Below are positions 40,226-48,357 of a stretch of 64,000 bases of DNA, in pieces. The notes under the pieces are model-generated. The model was not told where the DNA came from and did not search any database. It was given only the letters and a program-made list of their open reading frames with translations. A program made the position numbers and the translations under genes. Origin of the DNA: DATDFB01 sp035276475 (GTDB taxonomy: Bacteria > Acidobacteriota > Thermoanaerobaculia > Gp7-AA8); contig DATELQ010000142.1 in NCBI GenBank assembly GCA_035276475.1, positions 7,449 to 71,448 on the forward strand, given 5' to 3'. Numbering within the stretch: position 1 is the stretch's first letter; each line of letters opens with the position of its first letter.

Positions 40226-42065
40226 CGCCTTCGCGATCGAAATACTCGAGCAGCGGGATCGCCACCTTCCGCGACAGTCCGAAGAAGTCCTTGAACTGCC
40301 CGACGTCGATCGTCTCGCCTTTGCGTGAGGACATCTTTTCCCGCGCCGACACCAGCACGTCCTTGTGCACGTACACGCCCTCGGCGAGCCGCACGAGCGT
40401 CCCCTGCTTCACGAGAAACCCGACCACGCCTTCGATCACCTTCGGCTTCTGCGCGATCGTGTTGATCAGCTCCGACACCGCGAACGTCTGCAACCCCGCG
40501 GCGGCGTAGCGCTGCTCGATGAGGCGCGCCAGCTCCCCCTCCGCGCCGCCGAGCGCCTTCGAGCGGCCGGGGATGTCGAGCGCGTCTCCCTGCACGGCGA
40601 CGATCTTTTCGCGCGCCAGATCCTGCAGGAGGAAATTCACCGGCGCGTCGTGCGGCAGGAGCTTCTGCACGAACTCCGATTTCGGCACGTTCAGCGCCAT
40701 CTTCGTTTCCTTGAAGTACGCCTGCAGGAACTCCATGGCGCGCTTGCGGAACTCGGCGATCACGTCGGTGTGGATCCAGCGCCGGTCGCCGCTGTCGACC
40801 ACGCGCGGGACCGACTTCAGCTCCTTCGCCAGCGTCTCGATCCGGATCCCCGTCCGCGCCTGCACCTCGCGGATCGTGAGTCCTCGCAACCCTTCGAGCT
40901 TCGCCATCAACTCCACGCGCTCCTGCAACGTGCCGTCGGCGAGCGTGTCGAGCAGTTCGGTGCGCGTGCCGCGGCTCAGCTTCGGCAGGTGCGCGTCGAG
41001 GATCACGCCGCCGCCGATCGTGACCGCCGGCGAGTAGCGGCGGATGACGAAGCGGTCGCCCGCGACGGCGATGACCGGCTGCTCGAGCCGCACCTGCACG
41101 TACGCGCTCTGCCCGGGCTTCAGCGCCTCTTCGGTCTCGTCGACGAAGCGGATCGTGCCGAGGAGCTCGGAGGCGAGGTGGTGAAAGCGGATGCGCGTCT
41201 GGTCTTTGAGCGGCTTCGCGTCCTCGAGCAGAGCGAGCTTCGCGGTGATGATCGACGACGTCCGCAGCGTTCCGGGTGTGATGACCTGCTGCCCTCGGTG
41301 CAGCCGCTCCAGCGGGATGTCAGCGAGGTTCACCGACGTCCGCTCGCCGGCCGAGGCGACGTCGCGCGCCTCGCCGTGGACCTGGATGTTGCGCGCGCGG
41401 CTGCGGTCGCCGCCGGGGAGCACCTCGATGTCGCTCTCCACCGTCAGCTTACCTGCGTACGTCGTCCCGGTGATCACCGAGCCGAAGCCTTTCATCGTGA
41501 AGACGCGGTCGATCGGAAGCCGGAACACGCGCGTCGTGGCATCGCGGTCGTCGACCTCGGCGACGGACGCGAGCAGCGCTTGTTTCAACTCATCGAGCCC
41601 CGCGCGCGTGACGGCGCTGACGGGAAGGATCGGCTTCCCGTCGAGGAAACTGCCGGCGACGAGCTCCTCGATCTCCAAACGGACCAATTCCACGATGTCG
41701 GGATCGACGAGATCGCTCTTCGTGATGGCCACGACGCCGGTGCGGATGCCGAGGAGCTTGCAGATGGCGAAGTGCTCGCGCGTCTGCGGCTTGATCGACT
41801 CGTCCGCGGCGACGACGAGGAGCGCGCTGTCGATGCCGCCGACGCCGGCCAGCATGTTCTTGACGAAGCGCTCGTGCCCCGGCACGTCGATGAAGCCGAT
41901 CTGGTAGTCGTCGGTGAACCAGCTCGCGAACCCGAGGTCGATGGTGATCCCGCGCCGCTTCTCCTCGGGGAGCCGGTCCGTGTCGACGCCGGTCAATGCT
42001 TTGACGAGCGAGGTCTTGCCGTGATCGATGTGGCCGGCCGTGCCGACGACGCGTCGCTTTCTCAT
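40188..42065 (-). CDS. selB: Selenocysteine-specific translation elongation factor SelB
   Basis: 625 residues. The GTPase domain begins VVGTAGHIDHGKTSLVKAL (G1) and has DVPGHERFVKNM (G3) and TKSD (G4); the EF-Tu-like beta barrels follow, and the last ~250 residues are winged-helix repeats that bind the SECIS hairpin of selenoprotein mRNA. The start at 42065 fits the family. SelB delivers Sec-tRNA to UGA codons, so the organism should make selenoproteins; selA, selD and the Sec tRNA are not in this window. Its ATG overlaps the stop of the DUF72 gene. Confidence 0.96.
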   Translation of the reverse strand: MRKRRVVGTAGHIDHGKTSLVKALTGVDTDRLPEEKRRGITIDLGFASWFTDDYQIGFIDVPGHERFVKNMLAGVGGIDSALLVVAADESIKPQTREHFAICKLLGIRTGVVAITKSDLVDPDIVELVRLEIEELVAGSFLDGKPILPVSAVTRAGLDELKQALLASVAEVDDRDATTRVFRLPIDRVFTMKGFGSVITGTTYAGKLTVESDIEVLPGGDRSRARNIQVHGEARDVASAGERTSVNLADIPLERLHRGQQVITPGTLRTSSIITAKLALLEDAKPLKDQTRIRFHHLASELLGTIRFVDETEEALKPGQSAYVQVRLEQPVIAVAGDRFVIRRYSPAVTIGGGVILDAHLPKLSRGTRTELLDTLADGTLQERVELMAKLEGLRGLTIREVQARTGIRIETLAKELKSVPRVVDSGDRRWIHTDVIAEFRKRAMEFLQAYFKETKMALNVPKSEFVQKLLPHDAPVNFLLQDLAREKIVAVQGDALDIPGRSKALGGAEGELARLIEQRYAAAGLQTFAVSELINTIAQKPKVIEGVVGFLVKQGTLVRLAEGVYVHKDVLVSAREKMSSRKGETIDVGQFKDFFGLSRKVAIPLLEYFDREGVTKRVGDSRQVL

Positions 42066-42883
42066 CGTTCGTGCACGCCGGCGAGCTGCGGCGGCAACTT
42101 CGCATCCTGCCCCAACGCTTCCTGCAAATCCACCGCGTTCACGATTGCCTGACCGCGGAAGTGGTTGTTCGTGATCACGTACGTGTCCTTCTCCCGCGCC
42201 ATCGACTGCACGCGCCCGGCCCACGGCGCCAGCTCTTCCTTCGAGTAGAGGTAGTTGTAGCGCTCCCACGTCTCGCCGTGCGCGAACCACTTCTCGTAAT
42301 TGCGGCCGTGCAGGCGCGCATAGGCGACCGGGCCCGTGACCGTGTCGGCCGGCTTCACGGAGTCGTGGAAGAGCGGCTGGTCGACGTTCACCCAGGCGAC
42401 GCCGTGCTCTTCGAGGAAGCGGGAGAAGTCGGCGTTCTGGAACGTGGCGTGGCGGACTTCGAGCGCGAGCGGATAGCCGTCCAATTCGCGAAAGAGCTTT
42501 GTCAACTGCTCGCGCGAGTCATCGCTGTTCTTGAAGCTCCATGGGTATTGCAGCAGCACGGCGCCGAGGCGATCGGAGTCCATCAACGGGTCGAGATAGT
42601 CGCGGAAGGCTTTGATATCGGATTGCGCGTACTCCTCGTGCGTGAAGCCGCGAAACACCTTCGTCGTGAACTTGAAGTCGCGATTGCTGCCGACGCGGCG
42701 CACCCAGCTCTTGGCGTGCTGCGGCGGCGGGATGCGGTAGAAGGGCGAGTTGATCTCGATCGTGTCGAAGAACGAGGCGAGGTAGGCGAGAGGATCGAAT
42801 TTGGATCCGTGAGGCGGGTAAACGGTGCCTTCCCAGTCTTTGTAGCTCCATCCGGCGGGGCCGATGCGGATCGGATGTTCCAT
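42062..42883 (-). CDS. DUF72 (YecE-like) family protein
   Basis: 273 residues of the DUF72 family, a TIM-barrel-like fold: IRIGPAGWSYKDWEGTVYPP at the start, FDTIEINSPFYRIPP, FTTKVFRGFTHE, LLQYPWSF, LALEVRHATF, WVNVDQP, AYARLHGRN and VITNNHFRGQAIVNA. The family's activity is not known. It is translationally coupled to selB, but DUF72 genes occur in many contexts, so a link to selenium is not proven. Confidence 0.93.
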   Translation of the reverse strand: MEHPIRIGPAGWSYKDWEGTVYPPHGSKFDPLAYLASFFDTIEINSPFYRIPPPQHAKSWVRRVGSNRDFKFTTKVFRGFTHEEYAQSDIKAFRDYLDPLMDSDRLGAVLLQYPWSFKNSDDSREQLTKLFRELDGYPLALEVRHATFQNADFSRFLEEHGVAWVNVDQPLFHDSVKPADTVTGPVAYARLHGRNYEKWFAHGETWERYNYLYSKEELAPWAGRVQSMAREKDTYVITNNHFRGQAIVNAVDLQEALGQDAKLPPQLAGVHER

Positions 42884-43161
42884 AAGTGTTGGTCAATAGG
42901 TTGACAGTCTTATTTGCAGTGCAATCAATTCGTTGCAGTGAGTTGCGCAACTATGCTAAAAGGCAGCCCAACGATTCCAAGTGAAACTCCGATCGATGGC
43001 AGACACGCGCAATGGGTCGTTCTCTATCCGTCGGAAAAAGGGGGCGATCCTTTTTATCGGTTCGTAGTGAAACCTGATGCGGGGGCGTGGTCGCGGCACC
43101 CCGCGCGTGCTCTGCGCTGCGGCAATCAACTCGTAGCTAACGTTTAGGAGATCATAGGTTC
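42884..43161. other. 278-bp AT-rich intergenic region
   Basis: The lowest-GC gap in the window. It contains a consensus -35 hexamer TTGACA at 42901-42906, but no good -10 at 16-18 nt. An open frame of about 77 codons crosses it (TTG start) but has no ribosome site or family, so I do not call it. AGGAG lies before the zinc-ribbon gene start at 43162, implying a leadered mRNA. Confidence 0.4.
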
Positions 43162-43482
43162 ATGGATACCTTCAACGACAAGATGCTGAACTGTGCTGAC
43201 TGCGGACAGGAGTTCGTGTTCAGCAAGAACGAACAGGCCTTTTACGCAGAGCGTGGATTCACGAACGAGCCGAAGCGCTGCAAGAACTGCCGCGACAAGC
43301 GCAAGAACGCCCGCGAGGGCAACGGCGGCGGCCGCGGCGAGCGCGCCATGGTCAGCGTGACGTGCGACAGTTGCGGTGTGGCCACCGAGGTTCCGTTCAC
43401 TCCGGTCAGCGGCAAGCCGGTCTACTGCCGCGATTGCTACAACCAGCGCCGCTCGAACGCGCGACCCTCGAGCTGGGCGTAA
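43162..43482 (+). CDS. Zinc-ribbon domain protein
   Basis: 106 residues with two zinc-ribbon-type Cys sets: LNCADCGQEF ... RCKNCRDKR and VTCDSCG ... YCRDCYNQRR. The first half is the probable zinc-ribbon (zf-trcl) domain common in small bacterial proteins; the linker is Gly/Arg-rich. Such proteins are thought to bind nucleic acid, but the role is unknown. A rho-independent terminator follows, so this is a single-gene unit. Confidence 0.9.
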   Translation: MDTFNDKMLNCADCGQEFVFSKNEQAFYAERGFTNEPKRCKNCRDKRKNAREGNGGGRGERAMVSVTCDSCGVATEVPFTPVSGKPVYCRDCYNQRRSNARPSSWA

Positions 43483-43503
43483 ATTCTTCTGTGATCTTGT
43501 GTG

Positions 43504-43536
43504 ACGGCGGGGCTTCCGGTCCCGCCGTTTTTGTTT
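43504..43536 (+). terminator. Rho-independent terminator after the zinc-ribbon gene
   Basis: ACGGCGGGG and TCCCGCCGT form a 9-bp stem (one G-T pair) around CTTCCGG, followed by TTTTTGTTTT. It separates the zinc-ribbon gene from the cysteine-synthesis operon. Confidence 0.9.
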
Positions 43537-43544
43537 TCCAGCGT

Positions 43545-43550
43545 GTACAA
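43545..43550 (+). promoter_or_regulatory. -10 element (TACAAT) of the transsulfuration operon
   Basis: TACAAT lies between the terminator and the TTG at 43561 (10 nt apart). No Shine-Dalgarno is present; this supports TTG 43561 as start of a leaderless mRNA. A GTG at 43543 would overlap the hexamer. Confidence 0.5.
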
Positions 43551-43560
43551 TCCGCCCGCT

Positions 43561-44490
43561 TTGCCGGCCCGCTCGCTCCCGAAACCCGTCCGCAATGTCC
43601 TTGACCTCGTCGGCAACACGCCGATGGTGCAGCTTTCGGGCATTCACGAGGGCATCTTTGCCAAACTCGAGTTCCTGAACCCAGGCGGCTCGGTGAAGGA
43701 CCGCATCGGCATCGGCATGATCGTCAAGGCCGAGCGCGACGGGCTGCTGAAAAAAGGCGGCACGATCATCGAGCCGACCGCGGGGAACACCGGCATCGGC
43801 CTGGCCCTGGCCGGCACGCGCATGGGCTACCGCGTGATCCTCTGCGTCCCCGAGCACTTCTCCACCGAGAAGCGCGAGGTGATGAAAGCGCTCGGCGGCG
43901 AGGTCGTGCTCACGCCGAAGGACGACGGCATCCGCGGCGCGATTGCGACGGCCGAGAAGCTCGCCGCCGGCATCGAGAACTCGTACGTCCCGCAGCAGTT
44001 CCAGAACATCTACAACAGCGAGACGCACTACGAGACCACCGGCCCGGAGATCTGGGAGCAGATGGACGGCCGCGTCGACGGCTTCGTCTGCGGCTGTGGC
44101 ACCGGCGGCACGTTCACCGGCGTGGCGCGCTACCTCCGCGAGCGCAACCCCGGCGTCTACTGCGTCGTCGTCGAGCCGCAGGGCTCCGTCATCGGGGGCG
44201 GCAAGGCCGGACCGCACGACGTCGAAGGGATCGGCGCCTCGTTCCTCCCGCCGGTGCTCGATCTCAGCCTCGCCGACGACGTGACCATGATTTACGATCA
44301 GGAAGCCTTCGCCACGGTGAAGCGCTTGGCGGCGGAGGAAGGGATCCTCGGCGGATCGTCGTCGGGGGCAAACGTCGCCGCCGCACTGCAGGTGGCCAAA
44401 CGCCTCGGCGCCGGCAAGCGCGTCGTCACCATCATCCCCGACGCCGCGGAGCGCTACATGTCCAAAGGCATTTTCACGAAAGCTCGGTAG
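43561..44490 (+). CDS. PLP-dependent cysteine synthase / cystathionine beta-synthase
   Basis: 309 residues of fold-type II PLP enzymes. K46 in GGSVKDR is the Schiff-base Lys, PTAGNTGIGLAL binds the substrate carboxylate, and GCGTGGTFTG holds the phosphate. Length and motifs fit CysK (O-acetylserine sulfhydrylase), but the PTAGNTGIGLA block and the next gene, a cystathionine gamma-lyase type enzyme, also fit a cystathionine beta-synthase without CBS domains, as in Bacillus MccA. The two would make cysteine from homocysteine (reverse transsulfuration). I cannot decide between the activities. Confidence 0.93.
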   Translation: MPARSLPKPVRNVLDLVGNTPMVQLSGIHEGIFAKLEFLNPGGSVKDRIGIGMIVKAERDGLLKKGGTIIEPTAGNTGIGLALAGTRMGYRVILCVPEHFSTEKREVMKALGGEVVLTPKDDGIRGAIATAEKLAAGIENSYVPQQFQNIYNSETHYETTGPEIWEQMDGRVDGFVCGCGTGGTFTGVARYLRERNPGVYCVVVEPQGSVIGGGKAGPHDVEGIGASFLPPVLDLSLADDVTMIYDQEAFATVKRLAAEEGILGGSSSGANVAAALQVAKRLGAGKRVVTIIPDAAERYMSKGIFTKAR

Positions 44491-44495
44491 ACGCT

Positions 44496-45626
44496 ATGGG
44501 ATTCTCCACTGATTGCATCCACGCCGGCCAGGAGCCGGAGCCGGTGACCGGCGCGGTCACGTATCCGATTTTTCAGACCTCGACCTACGTGCAGCCGGAG
44601 CTCGGCCGCCACAAAGGCTTCGAGTACGCGCGCACGCAGAACCCCACACGCGCCGTGCTCGAGCACGCGCTGGCGGCGCTGGAGCGCGGCAAGCACGGGC
44701 ACTGCTTCGCCTCCGGCATGGCCGCCATCGACACGGTCTTCCGCATGCTGCAGGCAGGCGACCACGTCGTGGCCGGCGAGAACATGTACGGCGGCTCGTA
44801 CCGCCTCTTCAGCCGCGTGCTGGAGAAGTTCGGGCTGCAGTTCACGTACGTCGACACATCGGATGTCGACGCCGTGCGCGGCGCGCTGCGCGATAACACG
44901 AAGATCGTCTATCTGGAGACGCCGACGAATCCGATGATGACGATTACCGACATCGCGGCGTGCGCCGAGGTGGCGCATGCGCGGGGCGCGCTGGTCGTCG
45001 TCGACAACACCTTCTGCTCGCCCTACCTGCAGCGCCCCATCGAGCTCGGCGCCGACATCGTCGTCCACTCCACGACCAAGTTCCTCAACGGCCACAGCGA
45101 CTCCGTCGGCGGCGCGGTCATCTCGAACGACGACGCCATCGCGGAGAAGATCGGCTTCCTGCAGAACGCCGCCGGCGCGATTCTCTCGCCCTTCGACTCC
45201 TGGCTCGTCCTGCGCGGCATCAAGACCCTCGCCGTGCGCATGCGCCGCCACGAGGAGAACGGCATGGCAATGGCGACCTATCTCTCGAATCACCCGAAGG
45301 TCCGGAAGATCTTCTACCCCGGCCTCCCCGACCACCCCGGCCACGCGCTGGCAAAGAAGCAGATGAGCGGCTTCGGCGCGCTGATCTCGTTCGAGGTGGA
45401 CGACGCGAAGAAGTTCCTCGACCGCGTCCGCCTCTGCTCCCTCGGCGAGTCTTTGGGCGGCGTGGAGACGCTGATCTCCCACCCCGTGTCGATGACGCAC
45501 GGCTCGGTCCCCGAGGTCGACCGGCTGCGGCTGGGCATCACGCCGGGGCTCGTGCGGATCTCCGTGGGGATCGAGGATATCGAGGACTTGATCGCGGATC
45601 TGGAGAACGCGTTCGAGGGGATTTAG
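44496..45626 (+). CDS. Cystathionine gamma-lyase/synthase family PLP enzyme
   Basis: 376 residues of the Cys/Met metabolism PLP family: FSTDCIHAGQEPEP, YPIFQTSTYVQ, YARTQNPTRAVLE, FASGMAAI, VDNTFCSPYLQRP, and K195 in HSTTKFLNGHSD for the cofactor. It starts 5 bp after the upstream synthase. Members cleave cystathionine to cysteine (gamma-lyase) or make it (gamma-synthase); next to a beta-synthase-like gene, the lyase role (mccB type) is more likely. The stop is followed by an unrelated small-gene module. Confidence 0.93.
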   Translation: MGFSTDCIHAGQEPEPVTGAVTYPIFQTSTYVQPELGRHKGFEYARTQNPTRAVLEHALAALERGKHGHCFASGMAAIDTVFRMLQAGDHVVAGENMYGGSYRLFSRVLEKFGLQFTYVDTSDVDAVRGALRDNTKIVYLETPTNPMMTITDIAACAEVAHARGALVVVDNTFCSPYLQRPIELGADIVVHSTTKFLNGHSDSVGGAVISNDDAIAEKIGFLQNAAGAILSPFDSWLVLRGIKTLAVRMRRHEENGMAMATYLSNHPKVRKIFYPGLPDHPGHALAKKQMSGFGALISFEVDDAKKFLDRVRLCSLGESLGGVETLISHPVSMTHGSVPEVDRLRLGITPGLVRISVGIEDIEDLIADLENAFEGI

Positions 45627-45639
45627 TTAGACTCGGGGG

Positions 45640-45918
45640 GTGGAAGTCGACGACTCTCTTCCGGGTGCCGACCTGATTCGCGACGGTCTTCGCGATCTAG
45701 CCAATGGGGTCGAGTCGATTCCGGCGATGCTCGTGCTTGCGGGGGCACCGCGCCTTCGCAACCTGGGCTTCGACGTGCCCGACGTGTCTTATCTACCTGA
45801 GCATCGGCTGTATGAGCTTCTGGCGGCTGAGAACTCCGACTCGGCGCATTCGCGCTACAACGCGCTGATACGGCGGCTCGTCAGCTTCGAGCGGGCAGCG
45901 GAATGCGTGAAGTCGTAA
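45640..45918 (+). CDS. Small protein paired with nucleotidyltransferase (possible antitoxin)
   Basis: 92 residues from a GTG start directly after a G-rich run. It is acidic and predicted helical, with no domain I recognise. It overlaps the nucleotidyltransferase gene by 16 bp, an arrangement common in two-gene toxin-antitoxin and defence modules. Codon use is less GC-biased than in the neighbours (an ATA and several TTT/AAT codons), which hints at a more recent arrival. Function not known. Confidence 0.65.
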   Translation: MEVDDSLPGADLIRDGLRDLANGVESIPAMLVLAGAPRLRNLGFDVPDVSYLPEHRLYELLAAENSDSAHSRYNALIRRLVSFERAAECVKS

Positions 45919-46427
45919 CGTCGTCGCGCGTCCGTGAGTTCATGCGCGTTCTTGCGGCAGAGTCGCATGCGGAAGGACGCGTTTATCTCACGGGCGGTGC
46001 AACCGCCGTGCTGCTCGACTGGCGCGACAGCACGGTGGACATTGATATCAAAATCATTCCGGACGACGGTCGCGTGTTCGATGTGATTCCGTCGCTGAAA
46101 GAACGTCTCGGCGTGAATGTGGAGCTGGCATCGCCTACCGATTTCATCCCTGAAGTTCCTGGATGGCGCGAGCGTAGCCCGTTTATTGTCCGCGAGCGGT
46201 CAATGTCTTTTCATCATTACGATTTCTACTCGCAATGCCTCGCGAAGCTGGAGCGCGCACTCAGCAAGGATCTGCTTGACGTACAGCACATGGTCGATTC
46301 CGGCCTTATCGAGCCGGAGCGGCTTCGTGAGTTCTACGAGCAGATCGAGCCGCAACTGAAGCGATATCCAGCCATTGATCCGCCGACGTTTCGTCGGGCT
46401 GTAGAGGCCTTCATCGCTCGCCAGTAG
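45903..46427 (+). CDS. DUF6036-like nucleotidyltransferase
   Basis: 174 residues with a minimal nucleotidyltransferase core: G31-G32 in LTGGATAVL, then D46 and D48 in VDIDIKI, and a later helical part with KDLLDVQHMVDSGLI. This order (GG ... DxD ... C-terminal helices) is typical of DUF6036/AbiEii-like proteins, some of which are toxins that modify tRNA. It sits with the 92-residue protein between housekeeping genes. Base composition is lower in GC than both neighbours. Confidence 0.75.
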   Translation: MREVVTSSRVREFMRVLAAESHAEGRVYLTGGATAVLLDWRDSTVDIDIKIIPDDGRVFDVIPSLKERLGVNVELASPTDFIPEVPGWRERSPFIVRERSMSFHHYDFYSQCLAKLERALSKDLLDVQHMVDSGLIEPERLREFYEQIEPQLKRYPAIDPPTFRRAVEAFIARQ

Positions 46428-46430
46428 AAT
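46425..46430 (+). promoter_or_regulatory. -10 element (TAGAAT) of plsY
   Basis: TAGAAT overlaps the stop of the nucleotidyltransferase gene and ends 9 nt before the ATG of plsY. No Shine-Dalgarno sequence is present. Confidence 0.5.
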
Positions 46431-46439
46431 GCGCGGCAG

Positions 46440-47093
46440 ATGCTCCCCCTGCTCCTCATCGCCGCGGCGTACCTGATCGGCTCGATTCCGTTCAGCTACC
46501 TCGTTGTCCGCCTGATGGTCGGGCAGGATATCCGCGAGCATGGGAGCCGCAACGTCGGCGCGACCAACGTCGCGCGCTCCTTTGGGAAGGCGCCGGGGAT
46601 CATCGCGCTCGTTCTCGACGGGGCGAAGGGCTACGCCGTCGTGGTCCTCGCGGAGTGGGTGACGCGGCGCGCCGACTGGCCGCTGGCGGCGGGAACGGAC
46701 GCCTCGCCGTGGCACTCCACCGCGTTCTGGATTGCGTTTGCGGCGCTCGTCGCGGTCGTCGGGCACATGTTCCCGGTGTGGCTGCGGTTCCATGGCGGCA
46801 AAGGGGTGGCCACGGCGACGGGGGCGTTTCTCGCGCTCGATCCGCTCGCGGTCGCGGCGTCGCTCATCGTGTTTCTCATCGTCCTGCTCACCATGCGCTA
46901 TGTCTCGCTGGCCTCGATGATCAGCGCGGCCTCGTTTCCGCTGTTCCTGCGGTTCCTGTCGAAGGGACCGTTCTGGACGACCATCGTCTCCATCGCCATC
47001 TCCATCCTCATCATCGTGAAGCACCACTCCAATATCGCCCGGCTCGCGCACGGCACGGAGCGGCGCATCGGCGATCCGAAGGAGCGCTCGTGA
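46440..47093 (+). CDS. plsY: Acyl-phosphate glycerol-3-phosphate acyltransferase
   Basis: 217 residues, an integral membrane protein with the PlsY motifs: AAAYLIGSIPFSYL, REHGSRNVGATNVAR, RFHGGKGVATATGA and the C-terminal VKHHSNIARL. It acylates the first position of glycerol-3-phosphate from acyl-phosphate. Its stop overlaps the GTG start of gpsA, which supplies the substrate glycerol-3-phosphate; a sensible two-gene phospholipid operon. Confidence 0.96.
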   Translation: MLPLLLIAAAYLIGSIPFSYLVVRLMVGQDIREHGSRNVGATNVARSFGKAPGIIALVLDGAKGYAVVVLAEWVTRRADWPLAAGTDASPWHSTAFWIAFAALVAVVGHMFPVWLRFHGGKGVATATGAFLALDPLAVAASLIVFLIVLLTMRYVSLASMISAASFPLFLRFLSKGPFWTTIVSIAISILIIVKHHSNIARLAHGTERRIGDPKERS

Positions 47094-48088
47094 GGCTTTC
47101 GGTCATTGGCTCGGGCTCGTTCGGAACGTCGATGGCCATCGTCGCGGCGCGCGCCGGGCACGACGTCCTGCTGTGGGCGCACGACCCGAACGTCGCCGAC
47201 GGCATCCGCCGCGAGCGGCGCAATCCCGTCTACATGCCGGCCATCGAGCTCGACGGGCGCATCGCCGCCACGCACTCGCTCGAAGAGGCGGCGGCCTTCA
47301 GCGACGCGCTCCTCATGGTCGTGCCGAGCCATCACTACCGCCGCGTCCTCGCCGAGATCGCCCCGTTCGTCGACAAAGCCAATGTCATCTCCGGCACGAA
47401 GGGCATCGAGAACGAGTCCCTCGATACGATGTCGCAGGTCACGGCGCAGGTTCTCGGCGAGAAGCTCGGCGCCTTCGCCGTCCTCTCCGGCCCGACCTTC
47501 GCGCTCGAAGCCGCCCGCGGCGATCCCACCGTCGCCGTCGTGGCCTCGGAGGACGACGACTTCGCGCACGCCGCGCAGGGGATGCTCAGCGGCGGCACGT
47601 TCCGGCTCTACCGGACGAACGACGTTGCCGGCGTCGAGCTCGCCGGGTCGCTCAAGAACGTCATCGCTATCGCTGCCGGCGTCGTAGAAGGGCTCGGCCT
47701 CGGGTCGAATACGAACGCGGCGCTGATCACGCGCGGGCTGCACGAGATGACGAAGCTCGGCATCGCCCTCGGCGGCAGGCTCGAAACGTTCGCCGGTTTG
47801 GCCGGTATGGGCGACCTCGTCCTTACCTGCACCGGCGCGTTGTCGCGCAACCGCCGCGTCGGCGTCGAGCTCGGCCGTGGCAAGACGCTCGAACAGATCC
47901 TCGGCGAAACGCGTGAGGTCGCCGAGGGGGTGAAGACGGCGAAGGCGGCGCAGGCGCTGGCGGAGCGGCATCAGATCGAGATGCCGATCACGACTGAGAT
48001 GTACCGTGTGCTTTATGAAGGGGAGTCGCCGCGGACCGGAATTCAGCGCCTAATGACGCGCTCGCTGAAGCCCGAATTCGCCCGATAG
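47090..48088 (+). CDS. gpsA: Glycerol-3-phosphate dehydrogenase [NAD(P)+]
   Basis: 332 residues. The Rossmann motif IGSGSFGTSMAI, the LSGPTFALEAARGDPT segment, the catalytic Lys in VAGVELAGSLKNVIAIAAG and LAGMGDLVLTCTGALSRNR are all present. It reduces dihydroxyacetone phosphate to sn-glycerol-3-phosphate for membrane lipid synthesis. The GTG start overlaps the plsY stop (GTGA). Confidence 0.97.
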   Translation: MRLSVIGSGSFGTSMAIVAARAGHDVLLWAHDPNVADGIRRERRNPVYMPAIELDGRIAATHSLEEAAAFSDALLMVVPSHHYRRVLAEIAPFVDKANVISGTKGIENESLDTMSQVTAQVLGEKLGAFAVLSGPTFALEAARGDPTVAVVASEDDDFAHAAQGMLSGGTFRLYRTNDVAGVELAGSLKNVIAIAAGVVEGLGLGSNTNAALITRGLHEMTKLGIALGGRLETFAGLAGMGDLVLTCTGALSRNRRVGVELGRGKTLEQILGETREVAEGVKTAKAAQALAERHQIEMPITTEMYRVLYEGESPRTGIQRLMTRSLKPEFAR

Positions 48089-48199
48089 CCGGCACGGCCG
48101 GCAGCGTAGATTGGCAGAGCCCGCCGCACGATAACCGCCTGATCGACGCCCCTGCAAGCGGCCTTTCAATTGCACTAGATCATCAGCGAAGGAGGACGC

Positions 48200-48343
48200 A
48201 TGTCGCACTTCCTGAAGAAGTTGCTGATGTTTCGAATCGGACAGAAAGCTTCGCGCGGCTTTGCCCGCTCGATCGGACTCGATGCTCTCGCAGGGGTCGT
48301 CGGCCTGATCGGCGGCGTGAAGTACATGCGACGCCACTCGTAG
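48200..48343 (+). CDS. Very small protein (47 residues) of unknown function
   Basis: An ATG at 48200 is preceded by GAAGGAGGACGC, one of the strongest ribosome sites in the window, and opens 47 codons ending TAG at 48343. The peptide starts MSHFLKKLLMFRIGQKASRG and has a Gly/Val-rich hydrophobic middle (LAGVVGLIGGVKYM) with basic ends, consistent with a membrane-associated peptide. It stands alone in the gap between gpsA and a convergent gene. No family recognised. Confidence 0.6.
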   Translation: MSHFLKKLLMFRIGQKASRGFARSIGLDALAGVVGLIGGVKYMRRHS

Positions 48344-48357
48344 CTCGGAGGAGCCGC

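Noticed and set aside
40188..42065. In-frame TGA selenocysteine codons near selB
   Set aside because: I saw no gene in the window with a conserved family continuing past a TGA, so no selenoprotein is called.
42914..43147. 77-codon open frame in the AT-rich gap before the zinc-ribbon gene
   Set aside because: TTG start, no ribosome site, no family, odd composition; probably part of an untranslated leader or chance.
48089..48130. GC-rich hairpin (GCCGGCACGGCCGGC) after gpsA as terminator
   Set aside because: No following T-run; could be a chance palindrome.
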